Shown: in pieces, positions 7,325-16,405 of the stretch
Layout: each line of letters opens with the position of its first letter
Position numbering within the stretch: the first letter of the stretch is position 1
Assembly (NCBI GenBank): GCA_031260455.1
Contig: JAIRJW010000015.1
Coordinates: 1 to 47,039 of the forward strand
Direction of reading: 5' to 3'
Source of the DNA: Fluviicola sp.
Lineage (GTDB): Bacteria > Bacteroidota > Bacteroidia > Flavobacteriales_D > Crocinitomicaceae
DNA: 47,039 bases
Notes under the pieces: generated by a model
The model's input: only the letters and a program-made list of their open reading frames with translations
The model's database searches: none
What the model was told of the DNA's origin: nothing
Translations under genes and position numbers: made by a program

Positions 7325-10300
7325 GAGCAGTAATGTTATTGACATTCAATGTTACAAAATAAATTCCGTCCGTCCAAACGGATGCATCAAGATCCAGCTC
7401 ATGCTTTCCTTCCGGTAAGGAAGCCAGCTCGCGCGAATGCACCAGGCGGCCGTTGACATCATAGACAGTCAGATACCCGTCCGAATGCTCTTTGGTTTCA
7501 AAACGGATATGAAGCCGGTCATTTGTCGGGTTCGGGTAGCAGCTTAAAGAAAACAGCTCGTCCGGGTTTTCCTCCATACCCGCATAGTCCGATTTGATAT
7601 GAAGCGTAAACCCGATGCGGATCGGGTCTCCCGGTGCTACCGGATACCAGTAATCCAGCGGATTGCCGTAGGTGTCCATAATCAGGTGAACAACGCTGCC
7701 GCGCGGAACCGACAAGTCATGAGTCACGCTGTAAAAAGCCACCCCTCTTTCGTTATTGATATACGCAGGTGTAAACGGCCCCCAAAACTGTTGTGCAAGG
7801 CAGGTGGAGTAACTGTTCAGCCCCCAGTAATCAATAATCTGGTCGCCCGGATACAGGTTGTTATCAAAGTAATAAGGGGTGGTATATACTTCCGCCATAT
7901 AAGTGGAATAAGGCATGTTTTCATCCTGGAAATGCGTGGTTCCCGTCAGAACTTCCCCGATGGGCTGATAGATGGTATCTTTGATATAATGCTTAACGAT
8001 GTATTCATCCCGATTAATGTGCTCCATGATATTTCCCGCATCCAGCAGTCCCCAGCCGGATAGATTGTCATACCCCACTGCATAACCATCATTGCTTGCG
8101 ACGGGAATTATATCTCTGACATAGCGTTGCATCAGGAATTCCACATCATCCGGTGCCAGGTTATTCGGCAGGCCGGGCTGGTTGTTAATGTAGCTCAGCA
8201 TCAGGGCTGCCACGCCGCTGGCGTGCGCCGCCGCTGCCGATGTGCCGCTGAAATGGGAATAGGCATTATCCGCCGTGCCGCTGGTGCTGTACACCAGGCT
8301 GTCCGAATGAGGGGCGATAAAATCAAGATCGCCTCCTGTTCCTGAATTTCCGTGTCTTTTTCCGGCTGTGTTGCTCCCACCCACATTGAGTACCCAATAC
8401 TCCTGCTTGGCGTAAGAGGGGAAATAGTATGTCGAATCCTGTTGATTTCCCCGGCTGGCAACAAAGACAGTCTGGTTTCTAAAAATTTCGCGCTGAGTAT
8501 CTTCAAAGAGGTTCTGTGTGGCTCCCAGCGGCACTTCCGAATTGTATGGAACGGTTCTTTTCCAGCTGTTGTTCATGATGTGCATGCCATACCCGTACCC
8601 GGTTGTGGTGCTCAGTGTTCCTTCCACGAGGGCATTGCACAATTCCGTCAGGGATAAACCAAGGCCTATTGCCCGAAAGCCATGGATGGATACACCTTTT
8701 TTGTTCATGTCCATATCACCGCCTGCGATTCCCGCAACACCCAGATTGTTATTGCGCAGGGCACCGATAATCCCGGCAACCTGTGTTCCGTGTCCTGCGG
8801 GGTCTCCGTTATTGGAGGTGTTGAGAAGGCTCGCGTTTGTCTCGTAGTCCCATCCGCCTTTGACTACGCAATCCGTGCATCCGAAACCGCTTCCCAAATC
8901 TTCATGGGACCAGCGCACACCCGTATCGTAAACGCCAACCTTGATGTCCGGGTTTCCCGTTTCCTTGCTCCACGCGGGATTTATATTGATATGTGCTTCG
9001 GGGTGAGCGGTGCTTACCAGGGATTCTTGTAGCGGGAAACCGGGATCATCCGTCTGGGTTTTGAATATTCCATTGGCCTGGACGTATTGAATGAGCGGGA
9101 ACCCTCTGTGGTGAATGCTGTCTATGACCTCCACTTCGTCATAAGGTCCCGTATTTATCAGGAGCGTTGCCCAGAAAGGTTGTACTTCCACTGTGTGGCC
9201 GTTTCTTGAAATGGAAACGGAATCCGCCATGGTCATGCGCAGGAATATCTTATACGTTTGGGCACGGCTCCAGTTTATTGCGGGGTAGGCCGCTTCAAGA
9301 GAATCAATGGTTGCCGGTGTAACAAATTGGGAAAGCTCCCCGAAAGTTGTTTCCTTCCTGTTGATGGCAGCGGGAAGAACCGCATGGCGGCCAAAACGCA
9401 CCACGATTTCATTTGCGATATGAGCCGGAACACCATCTCTGGTAACAACAGCCAGCGGGCGTTCCGAAAGGGAATACTTGATGGAGGTCAGTGATCTGCT
9501 CCCGGAGGTGTTGCGGATTCCGGTCAGGTAAATATCGGATCCGCTTTTGATGATTTGGGGTTCAAGTGCGTACCCAGTTTGGTTCCTGCTCTGGATAACG
9601 GTTTCAATATCCCCGTCCGGGTTGTAGAGAACGGTTGTAAACCAGGCATTTGATCCGTCGGCAACGGTTCCTGTAACGAATATTTTTCCGTCCGGTTCAA
9701 CATGAATACCTGAGGCAATTGCATCATTGTTTCCCTCAGCCCGGTAATTCTTTACCCATTGCTGAACACCGCCCGGATTGTACTTGATTGTTGTGTAAGC
9801 TTTGATACCGTTTGCACCGGATCCCGACCCGCATACATAGACATTACCGTTTCCATCCACCCCGATTCCGCTGGAGAGATCGTCGAAGCCGCTGTCAAAG
9901 GTTTTTATCCAGCCAATGGAGAAGTCCTGGTTTATTTTATAGACCTGTATGTCTGTGTTTGTGCCGTTATGTATTCTACCTGTGATATACAGGTTATTGC
10001 CCGCATCTGAAACAATGCCTGTCGGCATATCCAGGCCTGCGCCGGGTATCGGAACTCTTGCATCATTGATGAAGCTTCCGTCTGTGAGTTTGAGTTTAAT
10101 GGTTGCATTGTCAATAGTGTACAACGAAGATGCCGAAATGCCGCTGACCTGGATATAAGCCGGGAAAACGGTCAGCATTGCAGCCATATCCTGGAGTCCC
10201 GCGTAATCATATCCGTTTTGCCATAAGAGATTTCCCGCTGCGGAATATTTAAGAACGGCAAAGTCGGGGAGGCCGTTGAGTGCCTGTGCTCCGCCAGTCA

Positions 10301-10775
10301 CGTATATGTTTCCCGAACCGTCCAGTTCGATATCCGTCGGTGCATCGTAACCGTTATTTGCATCCCATGTTGCAGACCATTGAAGGTTTCCGGATGCGTC
10401 GTACCTAAGTATTCCGAAATCGGTATCCGTATTGTCCGCAACACCGATAACTGCTGCGATATAAATATCGCCCGTGGTGTTATTCACGGTTAGCTGAACG
10501 CCATAGTCATCTTTTCCTGCCGGGCCGTCAAACGTTTTCTGCCACAATATTGCACCGGTTGCATCATACTTGCTTACCAAAACATCCGCATTACCGCTGG
10601 CATTGAGTGTATTGGAAACAGTGATGATATTACTGCCCGATCTGGCCGTTGCTTTCCGGGTTATCTGGCTGACGTTGCCTGTGTGCGTTGTCCATTCTTC
10701 ATTTGAATAGATTTTTTGTGCATACCCATGAAGATGATTCAGGAATATGCCTGCGAAAAATAAAGCTTTTTTCAT
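7302..10775 (-). CDS. Secreted subtilisin-family (S8) protease with SBBP repeats and T9SS tail
   Basis: 1157 residues. A signal peptide (MKKALFFAGIFLNHLHGYAQ) is followed by about 400 residues of repeated SBBP/propeller units of the type GNIYVTGG...DFAVLKYSAAGNLLWQ. The S8 catalytic domain has Asp in VGVYDTGVRWSHEDL (about 616), His in GDPAGHGTQVAGIIGA (about 660) and Ser in FSGTSAAAAHASGVAAL (about 845), all intact. The last about 80 residues (SLSCYPNPTNDRLHIRF ... DGIYFVTLNVNN ... KVIKH) are a type A T9SS sorting domain, so the protein should cross the outer membrane and be cleaved or anchored there. It heads a leftward operon with the two lipoproteins. Substrate unknown. Confidence 0.93.
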   Translation of the reverse strand: MKKALFFAGIFLNHLHGYAQKIYSNEEWTTHTGNVSQITRKATARSGSNIITVSNTLNASGNADVLVSKYDATGAILWQKTFDGPAGKDDYGVQLTVNNTTGDIYIAAVIGVADNTDTDFGILRYDASGNLQWSATWDANNGYDAPTDIELDGSGNIYVTGGAQALNGLPDFAVLKYSAAGNLLWQNGYDYAGLQDMAAMLTVFPAYIQVSGISASSLYTIDNATIKLKLTDGSFINDARVPIPGAGLDMPTGIVSDAGNNLYITGRIHNGTNTDIQVYKINQDFSIGWIKTFDSGFDDLSSGIGVDGNGNVYVCGSGSGANGIKAYTTIKYNPGGVQQWVKNYRAEGNNDAIASGIHVEPDGKIFVTGTVADGSNAWFTTVLYNPDGDIETVIQSRNQTGYALEPQIIKSGSDIYLTGIRNTSGSRSLTSIKYSLSERPLAVVTRDGVPAHIANEIVVRFGRHAVLPAAINRKETTFGELSQFVTPATIDSLEAAYPAINWSRAQTYKIFLRMTMADSVSISRNGHTVEVQPFWATLLINTGPYDEVEVIDSIHHRGFPLIQYVQANGIFKTQTDDPGFPLQESLVSTAHPEAHININPAWSKETGNPDIKVGVYDTGVRWSHEDLGSGFGCTDCVVKGGWDYETNASLLNTSNNGDPAGHGTQVAGIIGALRNNNLGVAGIAGGDMDMNKKGVSIHGFRAIGLGLSLTELCNALVEGTLSTTTGYGYGMHIMNNSWKRTVPYNSEVPLGATQNLFEDTQREIFRNQTVFVASRGNQQDSTYYFPSYAKQEYWVLNVGGSNTAGKRHGNSGTGGDLDFIAPHSDSLVYSTSGTADNAYSHFSGTSAAAAHASGVAALMLSYINNQPGLPNNLAPDDVEFLMQRYVRDIIPVASNDGYAVGYDNLSGWGLLDAGNIMEHINRDEYIVKHYIKDTIYQPIGEVLTGTTHFQDENMPYSTYMAEVYTTPYYFDNNLYPGDQIIDYWGLNSYSTCLAQQFWGPFTPAYINNERGVAFYSVTHDLSVPRGSVVHLIMDTYGNPLDYWYPVAPGDPIRIGFTLHIKSDYAGMEENPDELFSLSCYPNPTNDRLHIRFETKEHSDGYLTVYDVNGRLVHSRELASLPEGKHELDLDASVWTDGIYFVTLNVNNITAHAKVIKH

Positions 10776-11075
10776 ATAAGTAATTGTTTAAAATTCAGAT
10801 TTCTGGACGGTTTTATAACCCGGAATAATGGTTCCTGAAAGGCAGACAGGGAGAACCTGAAAGAACACGGGTCAGTTGGTTAAGAATGAGTGTCTGCCGC
10901 AACTTTATCATTTTTTCACACAGCATAGTAAGTTTCATTTTTTATCATTTCCATAATGATCTGATTAGCCGTTGTTAAATAACGGAATAGTTGATACAAT
11001 TCCGCACCTTAAAAGTGTTATTTTACCACTATTGAAATTATTTTGCTACTTTAGCGGTATCTAATAGAGATTTAA
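10776..11075. other. Divergent intergenic region, subtilase / XRE regulator
   Basis: 300 bases between two divergent starts with no gene. It contains short inverted repeats: ATCATT-N5-AATGAT at 10944-10960 and CCGTT-N7-AACGG at 10969-10985. It also holds the 12-base direct repeat at 11018-11049 close to the XRE start. A regulatory role for both flanking genes is likely but unproven. Confidence 0.5.
11018..11049 (+). promoter_or_regulatory. Direct repeat before the second XRE gene
   Basis: TTATTTTACCAC (11018-11029) and TTATTTTGCTAC (11038-11049) are spaced 20 bp start to start, two helical turns. The second copy runs into TACTTTAG (11047-11054), an imperfect -7 box, so the repeats could be operator half-sites covering the promoter. 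Confidence 0.4.
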
Positions 11076-11447
11076 ATGGAGACTGTCAAAATAGGGGAAA
11101 ATATAAAGAAGCTCCGTGAGCTGAAAAAAATCACTCGTGAGCACATGGCGGCTGAACTGGATTTGAGTTTGAGCGGTTACGGCAAGATCGAACGGGATGA
11201 AGTTGATCTGTCAATTTCTCGAATTTACAGAATTGCCGAAATTATCGGGGTCGATGTATCTCAAATCCTCCATTTTGACACGTCACAACTGTTTAATATT
11301 TCCAACCATGGAAATGTCGTTCAGAGCATCGGTGCGAATGCAAAAGCCGAGAACATGCATTTCCACGCGGATAATTACATGGAGAAATATATAAAAATAC
11401 TGGAAGCCGAGGTTGAGCGTCTTAAAGCGGAAGCGGGGAGAAAGTAA
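11076..11447 (+). CDS. XRE-family helix-turn-helix regulator
   Basis: 123 residues. The N-terminal XRE HTH is MLETVKIG-like: ENIKKLRELKKITREHMAAE, then LDLSLSGYGKIERDEVDLS, then IYRIAEIIGVDVSQIL. After an Asn-rich linker (NISNHGNVVQSIGANAKAEN) comes a C-terminal coiled-coil helix, KYIKILEAEVERLKAEAG, probably for dimerisation. It has the same build as the regulator at 409 and likewise diverges from a secreted-protein gene, here the subtilase. It converges with the M23 gene, and a hairpin lies between them. The regulated genes are not known; the divergent protease operon is the first candidate. Confidence 0.85.
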   Translation: METVKIGENIKKLRELKKITREHMAAELDLSLSGYGKIERDEVDLSISRIYRIAEIIGVDVSQILHFDTSQLFNISNHGNVVQSIGANAKAENMHFHADNYMEKYIKILEAEVERLKAEAGRK

Positions 11448-11488
11448 ATTTGGCAGTTTTTCAGTAACACATGTGATTATTTTCACTC

Positions 11489-11517
11489 GTTTAGAATTTG
11501 GCGTGAAAATTCTAAAC
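11489..11517. terminator. Hairpin between convergent genes
   Basis: GTTTAGAATTT (11489-11499) and AAATTCTAAAC (11507-11517) are perfect 11-bp arms around a 7-base loop, between the ends of the XRE gene (11447) and the M23 gene (11545). There is no long T-run, so it is a plausible but weak bidirectional terminator. Confidence 0.5.
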
Positions 11518-11544
11518 ATCTCTGAAAGCTTCTCAAGGAGAGGA

Positions 11545-12858
11545 TTATTGTGACAGCCATAGAGTCGGGTTGATCCGCTGAACCGTTCCGTCAACTACCT
11601 GGTGAATCTCAAAATGGGCAGTTGACAGGTTTCCTTCGTCGTCTGACAGCAAGGAGCCGATTGCTTGTTTTGAATCAACTTTATCTCCCACGGAAACGTA
11701 TGCTTCCTGCAAGTTGCTGTAAACCGTCCGGTATGCTCCGTGTTTAATAATGATTACTTTTCCGGCACCGGGAATATTGAGCACACTTGTTACTTCACCA
11801 TCAAAAACGGCTCTTACCTGTGAGTTTTTGGGCGTACCGATGTCAATTCCGTTATTGTTTGTATACACGTTCGGAAGTGTCGGGTGGGCATTTTTACCAT
11901 AGTTCTCCGTGATGGAGCCTTTGGCAACTGGCCACGGAAGTTTTCCCCTGTTCGATTCAAAGTTTTTCCCCAAGGCAATGTTTTCCTTCGTATCCGTAAA
12001 AACAGCTTCTTTTGCCGGAGCAGCAGTGTTGGTACTTGTTTTCGGTGAAGATGCCGTGGAAGGAGAACTTTTTGCAGCCAGCGCGGATTTTTTCTCCGCT
12101 TCTTTTTTAGCTTTTGTTTCGGCTTCGGCAATTTCTTTCTCGATGGCCAGTTTGATTCTGCGTTTCAGTTCGGCTTTCTGACGTTCCTGTTCCTTCAGCT
12201 CAGCCATCAGGGAACTTTCGTCTTTACGCAGTTCATCCAAAGCCTGCTGCTTACTCGATTTATCTTTTTCGATTTGTTGTTTTTCGATGATTTTTTCCTG
12301 TAGCAAAGTCTTTTTGTGCTCTTTTTCCGCACGAATGTCCTTGATTTCCTTGTGAATCGTTTTTTCATTTTGCAGAATGACCTTGAACTGTTTTTGCTGG
12401 ATTTCGGAAAGGCGCTTCAAATAAGAGGTGCGCTTCACGGCTTCGAAGTAGTTTGAAGAAGAAAAAATGTACATCATTTTGGCAGATTTACTGCGGTGCT
12501 TGTAAGCATAGATCAGTAGTTTTTTGTACTGCTCTTTCAGTTGTACCAAGCGTTTTTGAAGTTCCTTGATTTGTTCCCCCTTGGAAGAAATGGTCAATTC
12601 GGCACTGCGAATCTGGTTGTCGAAGTTGCGCACAAGCAATTCGCGGTTTTTGACCTGATTTTCGATCAGTTTCAGTTCATTCAGAGAAATTTCAGTTCCT
12701 TTTTTTACCTTGTCAAGCAAGGATTTGGTAGTGGAAAGTTTTTTCTCCAGCTTGTTTTGCTCAGCCTGCAACTGATCACTTTTTTTCTGAGACCAGGCGA
12801 TCCCTGTGACAGTCAGCAGGAGGACAAGCAAACTATTTTTCAGAACCGCAGATATCAT
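11545..12858 (-). CDS. EnvC-like coiled-coil protein with degenerate M23 domain
   Basis: 437 residues. It has a signal peptide (MISAVLKNSLLVLLLTVTGIAWSQ), a long coiled coil (residues about 25-255, Lys/Glu/Gln-rich), a Ser/Thr/Ala-rich linker, and a C-terminal LytM/M23 domain (about 320-437). The domain lacks zinc ligands. The HxxxD motif reads NNGID, with Asn for His, and the HxH motif reads TAH in STAHFEIH, with Thr for the first His. EnvC-type proteins with lost ligands activate cell-wall amidases rather than cutting peptidoglycan, so an amidase-activator role at septation is the best guess. Its start overlaps the DUF4292 gene by 26 bases, which indicates an operon. Confidence 0.85.
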   Translation of the reverse strand: MISAVLKNSLLVLLLTVTGIAWSQKKSDQLQAEQNKLEKKLSTTKSLLDKVKKGTEISLNELKLIENQVKNRELLVRNFDNQIRSAELTISSKGEQIKELQKRLVQLKEQYKKLLIYAYKHRSKSAKMMYIFSSSNYFEAVKRTSYLKRLSEIQQKQFKVILQNEKTIHKEIKDIRAEKEHKKTLLQEKIIEKQQIEKDKSSKQQALDELRKDESSLMAELKEQERQKAELKRRIKLAIEKEIAEAETKAKKEAEKKSALAAKSSPSTASSPKTSTNTAAPAKEAVFTDTKENIALGKNFESNRGKLPWPVAKGSITENYGKNAHPTLPNVYTNNNGIDIGTPKNSQVRAVFDGEVTSVLNIPGAGKVIIIKHGAYRTVYSNLQEAYVSVGDKVDSKQAIGSLLSDDEGNLSTAHFEIHQVVDGTVQRINPTLWLSQ

Positions 12859-13705
12859 AATTTTCCGGTATTACAAAGTAAATTTCCTGGGGAATATTTA
12901 TTTCAGTTTTATCATAATCCATGGTTAAAACAATGTGATTGCGCGCGGTTACAATGTCGATCACCACTTCTTTGGGAAGCAGGTAGGTATTTACCGTATC
13001 GCGGCTGAGATAATTGACAGAAATATGTGTTGTATCTTCCGGGCTGTCGATAATCACGCGACTAATGCTTTTCAACGAAGGATGAATGAAGTAACGGATC
13101 ATAATATTATCCCCTTCTTCGTTATCGTTTTTATCTTTTTTCGGGTTATTATTGTCTTTGTCCTTATCGTGTTTACTCTTATTTTCCTTTTTGATGATCC
13201 GTTTTCTGTGGGATGAAATAATATAGTTATAAGGATCATTGATTTGGAAATACTTTTGTGTCGTATCGTATGCAATTGGCAATCCCAGCAGTAATTCTTC
13301 AATATTCCGGTAGTCGAAGTCAACGCCGAAAGATTCTTTGATATAACTCATGTTTGTGCGGATTGCACATTTATCTTTTCGGTTTGAAATAAATAAAGAA
13401 TCGTGCCGGATGAGTGAATTTACAATCGGAATTCCCGCGTAAGTAATTATTGGGTTTATGATGCTGTCTTTGATGGAACGGATGGATGCTTTGAAGCTGA
13501 TCCGGCGATTGGTGTCGGAAAAATGACATTTGATTTTAGTATAAAACGAATTTGGCCGGAGGCTGGAAAGGCTGTCCATTACCTGGATCAACTCGGTGGT
13601 TTTTCGCTTTTCAACCTTTACAGGTTTTTCCGCTAAAGGCCTTCTTGCACATGAAACAAGAAGTAACAGAGCAATGCCTGACCATTTAATATTCCGGATC
13701 GACAT
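12833..13705 (-). CDS. DUF4292 family lipoprotein
   Basis: 290 residues with lipobox LLLLVSC, then ARRPLAEKP: a lipoprotein of the periplasm or outer membrane. The body resembles DUF4292, a LolA/LolB-like half-barrel family common in Flavobacteriales (SFYTKIKCHFSDTNRRISFK, IINPIITYAGIPIVNSLIRHD, FDYRNIEELLLGLPIAYD). A charged Lys/Asn/Asp run (KKENKSKHDKDKDNNNPKKD, about residues 170-190) interrupts the domain and looks like a low-complexity insertion. It overlaps both neighbours, by 26 and 20 bases, in the leftward envelope operon. The function is not established for the family; lipid or lipoprotein handling is an inference from the fold. Confidence 0.8.
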   Translation of the reverse strand: MSIRNIKWSGIALLLLVSCARRPLAEKPVKVEKRKTTELIQVMDSLSSLRPNSFYTKIKCHFSDTNRRISFKASIRSIKDSIINPIITYAGIPIVNSLIRHDSLFISNRKDKCAIRTNMSYIKESFGVDFDYRNIEELLLGLPIAYDTTQKYFQINDPYNYIISSHRKRIIKKENKSKHDKDKDNNNPKKDKNDNEEGDNIMIRYFIHPSLKSISRVIIDSPEDTTHISVNYLSRDTVNTYLLPKEVVIDIVTARNHIVLTMDYDKTEINIPQEIYFVIPENYDICGSEK

Positions 13706-15398
13706 ACGTTTTTGATTGAATTTTTTTACTTAATGATTTATTTTTTGAACCGAGAGAAAGTGCTTTTTTCCATAATTCCTGTGCTTTTTCAGTGTCGCCA
13801 AGTTTGAAGAAAGCATCTCCCATGTGTTCCACATAGTTTTTGTTTTCTTTTTCCAGCTCATCTGCGATTGTAAACTGTTCCAGCGATTGCTTGAATTTTC
13901 CCTGTCTGAAGAGCACTAATCCCTTGGTATCATGATAGGGAGCTTCGTTTGGTTTGATTTCAAGAGCTTCATTGATCAGTTTTTCTGCCTTTGTCAAATC
14001 GGTATTCGAAAGGGCCAGGCGCATAGCGTAGTTGTTTTTGGTCAGTAAATTATCCGGGGAAATAGCCAGGGCCTTGTCATAAGCCTCAGCTCCTTCCTGG
14101 AATTTCTTCAGGCCGAAGAGCGCATCTCCTTTTTGAGCGTAAAACTCCGATTCTAATGCCGGATCATTTACAACCAATTCTTTTCCGGTATCTGCAGCAT
14201 CTACTGCTTCCTGGAAACGATCCAGCTGAACGCATGCAATTGTATACATTAGCTGGACATTGGAAATGGTCGGGAACAAGGCGCTGCATGCGCGTGCATC
14301 TTTGTACAGGTCGTCGAATTTTAATAATTCGTATTCCAGGATGAGTACCTGGTCCCAGATCGGGAATTTGTTTTCTTCAAATTTCAAAGCCTTTTTATAA
14401 ACATCCAATGCTGCTTCTTTTTCACCGTTTCGCAACAGCAAATCTCCTTTGACGGAATAGCCTTTGGCATTATCCGGATAATTCCGGATCAGCAAATCTG
14501 CCAGCTCTAACAGTTCTTTGTCAACCACAACCTGTTTTTCATATATTTCCAGGATCAGCGACATTTTAGTGTCCAGGTCGATATCCGTTCCCTGGAACGC
14601 TGCCTTGAAATACGTGTAAGCTTCCGGCTTGTTCATCTGGCGGTAGTACAAGTCTCCCAAAGCCAGGTTTGCGCGGGCATTTGTCGGATCGTTTTTCACC
14701 AGTTCCACCAACATGGATTGTGCTTTGGAAATCTCGTGTTTGGAAAAATAATAATCCACCAAGGTTCCGATCAGGCTCAGGTCATCCGGGTACACCTCAC
14801 GTGCTTTTTGGATTTCGGAAAGCCCTTTTTCATCCTGTTTCAGTGAAAGATACAGCTCGAATTTCTGGATTGACAAATCGGGTAACACCCCCAGCTGGTC
14901 TTCCATTTTGGTGAGCGAATTAATGGCATCGTTCTGACGACCCAGGCGCTTCAGAATTTCGGTGTATGCAAAAAGCCAGTCTACATTGGAAGGCTGGGCC
15001 TTTATCATTTTAGCAAAACATTTTTCCGATTCTGCAAACTTACCCTGATTGTAATACATGTAGGCCAGTTCCTGTGTATACCAGATATTGTCCGGGTCCA
15101 GTTTGGTGGCCAGCTCCGTATATTCGGCAGCTTTGCTTTTATTGTCCAGTTGCAGGTAGCACTGACTCAGGCCGAAAGCTGCCGCATCATCTGTGGGGTG
15201 CATTGCCAGGCAGGAATCAAATGCTTGAATAGCATTGTCGGTTTGTCCCTTTATTTTGTAGCGAATAGCATTGTGAAAAGCCTGGATATAGGCCATATTC
15301 TGCTGGGAATTAGTCTTTTCAGAAGTGGCGGCAACTTTCTTTGTTCCGCAGGAAGTGAAACAAAAAGCCAGAACACCGATGTAGAGGAAATATCTCAT
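13686..15398 (-). CDS. TPR-repeat lipoprotein
   Basis: 570 residues. The lipobox is in VLAFCFTSCGTKK, so it is a lipoprotein. At least twelve tetratricopeptide-like helical pairs fill the rest, for example DNAIQAFDSCLAMHPTDDAA, AFGLSQCYLQLDNKSKAAEY, ANLALGDLYYRQMNKPEAYT and LLTKNNYAMRLA. Its start codon shares one base with the stop codon of the nucleotidyltransferase gene (TAATG), and its end overlaps the DUF4292 gene by 20 bases, so the genes are translationally coupled. This order is recurrent in Flavobacteriia. It is likely a scaffold in envelope assembly; no catalytic motif is present. Confidence 0.88.
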   Translation of the reverse strand: MRYFLYIGVLAFCFTSCGTKKVAATSEKTNSQQNMAYIQAFHNAIRYKIKGQTDNAIQAFDSCLAMHPTDDAAAFGLSQCYLQLDNKSKAAEYTELATKLDPDNIWYTQELAYMYYNQGKFAESEKCFAKMIKAQPSNVDWLFAYTEILKRLGRQNDAINSLTKMEDQLGVLPDLSIQKFELYLSLKQDEKGLSEIQKAREVYPDDLSLIGTLVDYYFSKHEISKAQSMLVELVKNDPTNARANLALGDLYYRQMNKPEAYTYFKAAFQGTDIDLDTKMSLILEIYEKQVVVDKELLELADLLIRNYPDNAKGYSVKGDLLLRNGEKEAALDVYKKALKFEENKFPIWDQVLILEYELLKFDDLYKDARACSALFPTISNVQLMYTIACVQLDRFQEAVDAADTGKELVVNDPALESEFYAQKGDALFGLKKFQEGAEAYDKALAISPDNLLTKNNYAMRLALSNTDLTKAEKLINEALEIKPNEAPYHDTKGLVLFRQGKFKQSLEQFTIADELEKENKNYVEHMGDAFFKLGDTEKAQELWKKALSLGSKNKSLSKKIQSKTYVDPEY

Positions 15399-16405
15399 TA
15401 GCTGATAATTGAATAGTCGCTTAAGCTCAAATCCCGGGCCAAACCTTTGTATTTAGAGTGAGATCCCAGCATGGAGTTATGCATGTTTGCATCCACAATG
15501 ATGGAATAATTCTGTAAAATACTGTTTTTAATGATTGAGTTGGTAACCATGGAACCTTTTCCGAGAGAAACGTGAGGTCCTACAACGGAATTTTCAATAA
15601 TAACATCCTTTCCGACAAAGCAAGGCGGAATAATCACCGAATTCAAAACCTTTGCAGAATCATCTATCATATCTATGCCTTTTTCCTGATCGTATTCCAG
15701 CACACGCTGGTTGGTAATTACAGTTACTTCCTTGTTTCCGCAATCCAGCCATTCATCTACTTCACCCGGTTTGAAACGTTTTCCTTTCTCCGTTAATCTG
15801 CGCAATGCATCGGGAAGCTGATATTCACCGCTCTTTATGATACCGTTTTCTACCAGAAAGTTTAACTCGTCTCGTAGAGCTAACCCATCTTTAAAGTAAT
15901 AAATGCCGATCATGGCCAGGTCGGAGACGAATTCTTTGGGTTTTTCAACGAAGTCAATGATTTCACCTTTGTCATTCATTTTCACCACACCGAAAGCACT
16001 CGGATCTTCGATTTGTTTTACCCACAAAATTCCGTCTGCGGAGGGATCAATGGTGAAGTTTGCACGGAAAAGGGTATCGGCAAAAGCCACTACAACCGGC
16101 CCGTCCAATAATTTTTCAGCACATAACACTGCATGAGCAGTACCCAGTGGTTTATCCTGATAGAAAATGCTTCCCTTTGCTCCCAGTTTTTCAGCTACCA
16201 TGATGAGTTCGTTTTCGATCTCAACACCGAAATCACCGATTACAAACCCGATTTCTTCAATTGGTTCATTACACACTGCCGCGATGTCTTCCACCAACCG
16301 GTGAACGATCGGTTTTCCACCAACCGGAACAAGTGGTTTCGGAACTGTCAATGTGTGTGGTCTTAACCGGCTACCACGCCCCGCCATTGGAACGATTACT
16401 TTCAT
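15398..16405 (-). CDS. Sugar-phosphate nucleotidyltransferase
   Basis: 335 residues. The N-terminal nucleotide-binding signature is MKVIVPMAGRGSRLRPHTLT, then VPKPLVPVGGKPIVHRLVED (GxGxRLRP...PKPL). FADTLF contains the metal-binding Asp. From about residue 245 a left-handed beta-helix follows (AKVLNSVIIPPCFVGKDVII, ENSVVGPHVSLGKGSMVTNS). It makes an NDP-sugar from a sugar-1-phosphate, for surface polysaccharide or LPS synthesis. Which nucleotide and sugar are used cannot be read from motifs alone; dTDP-glucose and GDP-mannose types are both possible. Its ATG overlaps the TGA of the restriction-enzyme relic upstream, so the island now abuts this operon with no spacer. Confidence 0.9.
   Translation of the reverse strand: MKVIVPMAGRGSRLRPHTLTVPKPLVPVGGKPIVHRLVEDIAAVCNEPIEEIGFVIGDFGVEIENELIMVAEKLGAKGSIFYQDKPLGTAHAVLCAEKLLDGPVVVAFADTLFRANFTIDPSADGILWVKQIEDPSAFGVVKMNDKGEIIDFVEKPKEFVSDLAMIGIYYFKDGLALRDELNFLVENGIIKSGEYQLPDALRRLTEKGKRFKPGEVDEWLDCGNKEVTVITNQRVLEYDQEKGIDMIDDSAKVLNSVIIPPCFVGKDVIIENSVVGPHVSLGKGSMVTNSIIKNSILQNYSIIVDANMHNSMLGSHSKYKGLARDLSLSDYSIIS

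Noticed and set aside
7325..7345. Upstream ATG for lipoprotein copy B
   Set aside because: The duplicated copy A starts at the equivalent of 7324, and the lipoprotein signal is complete from there.
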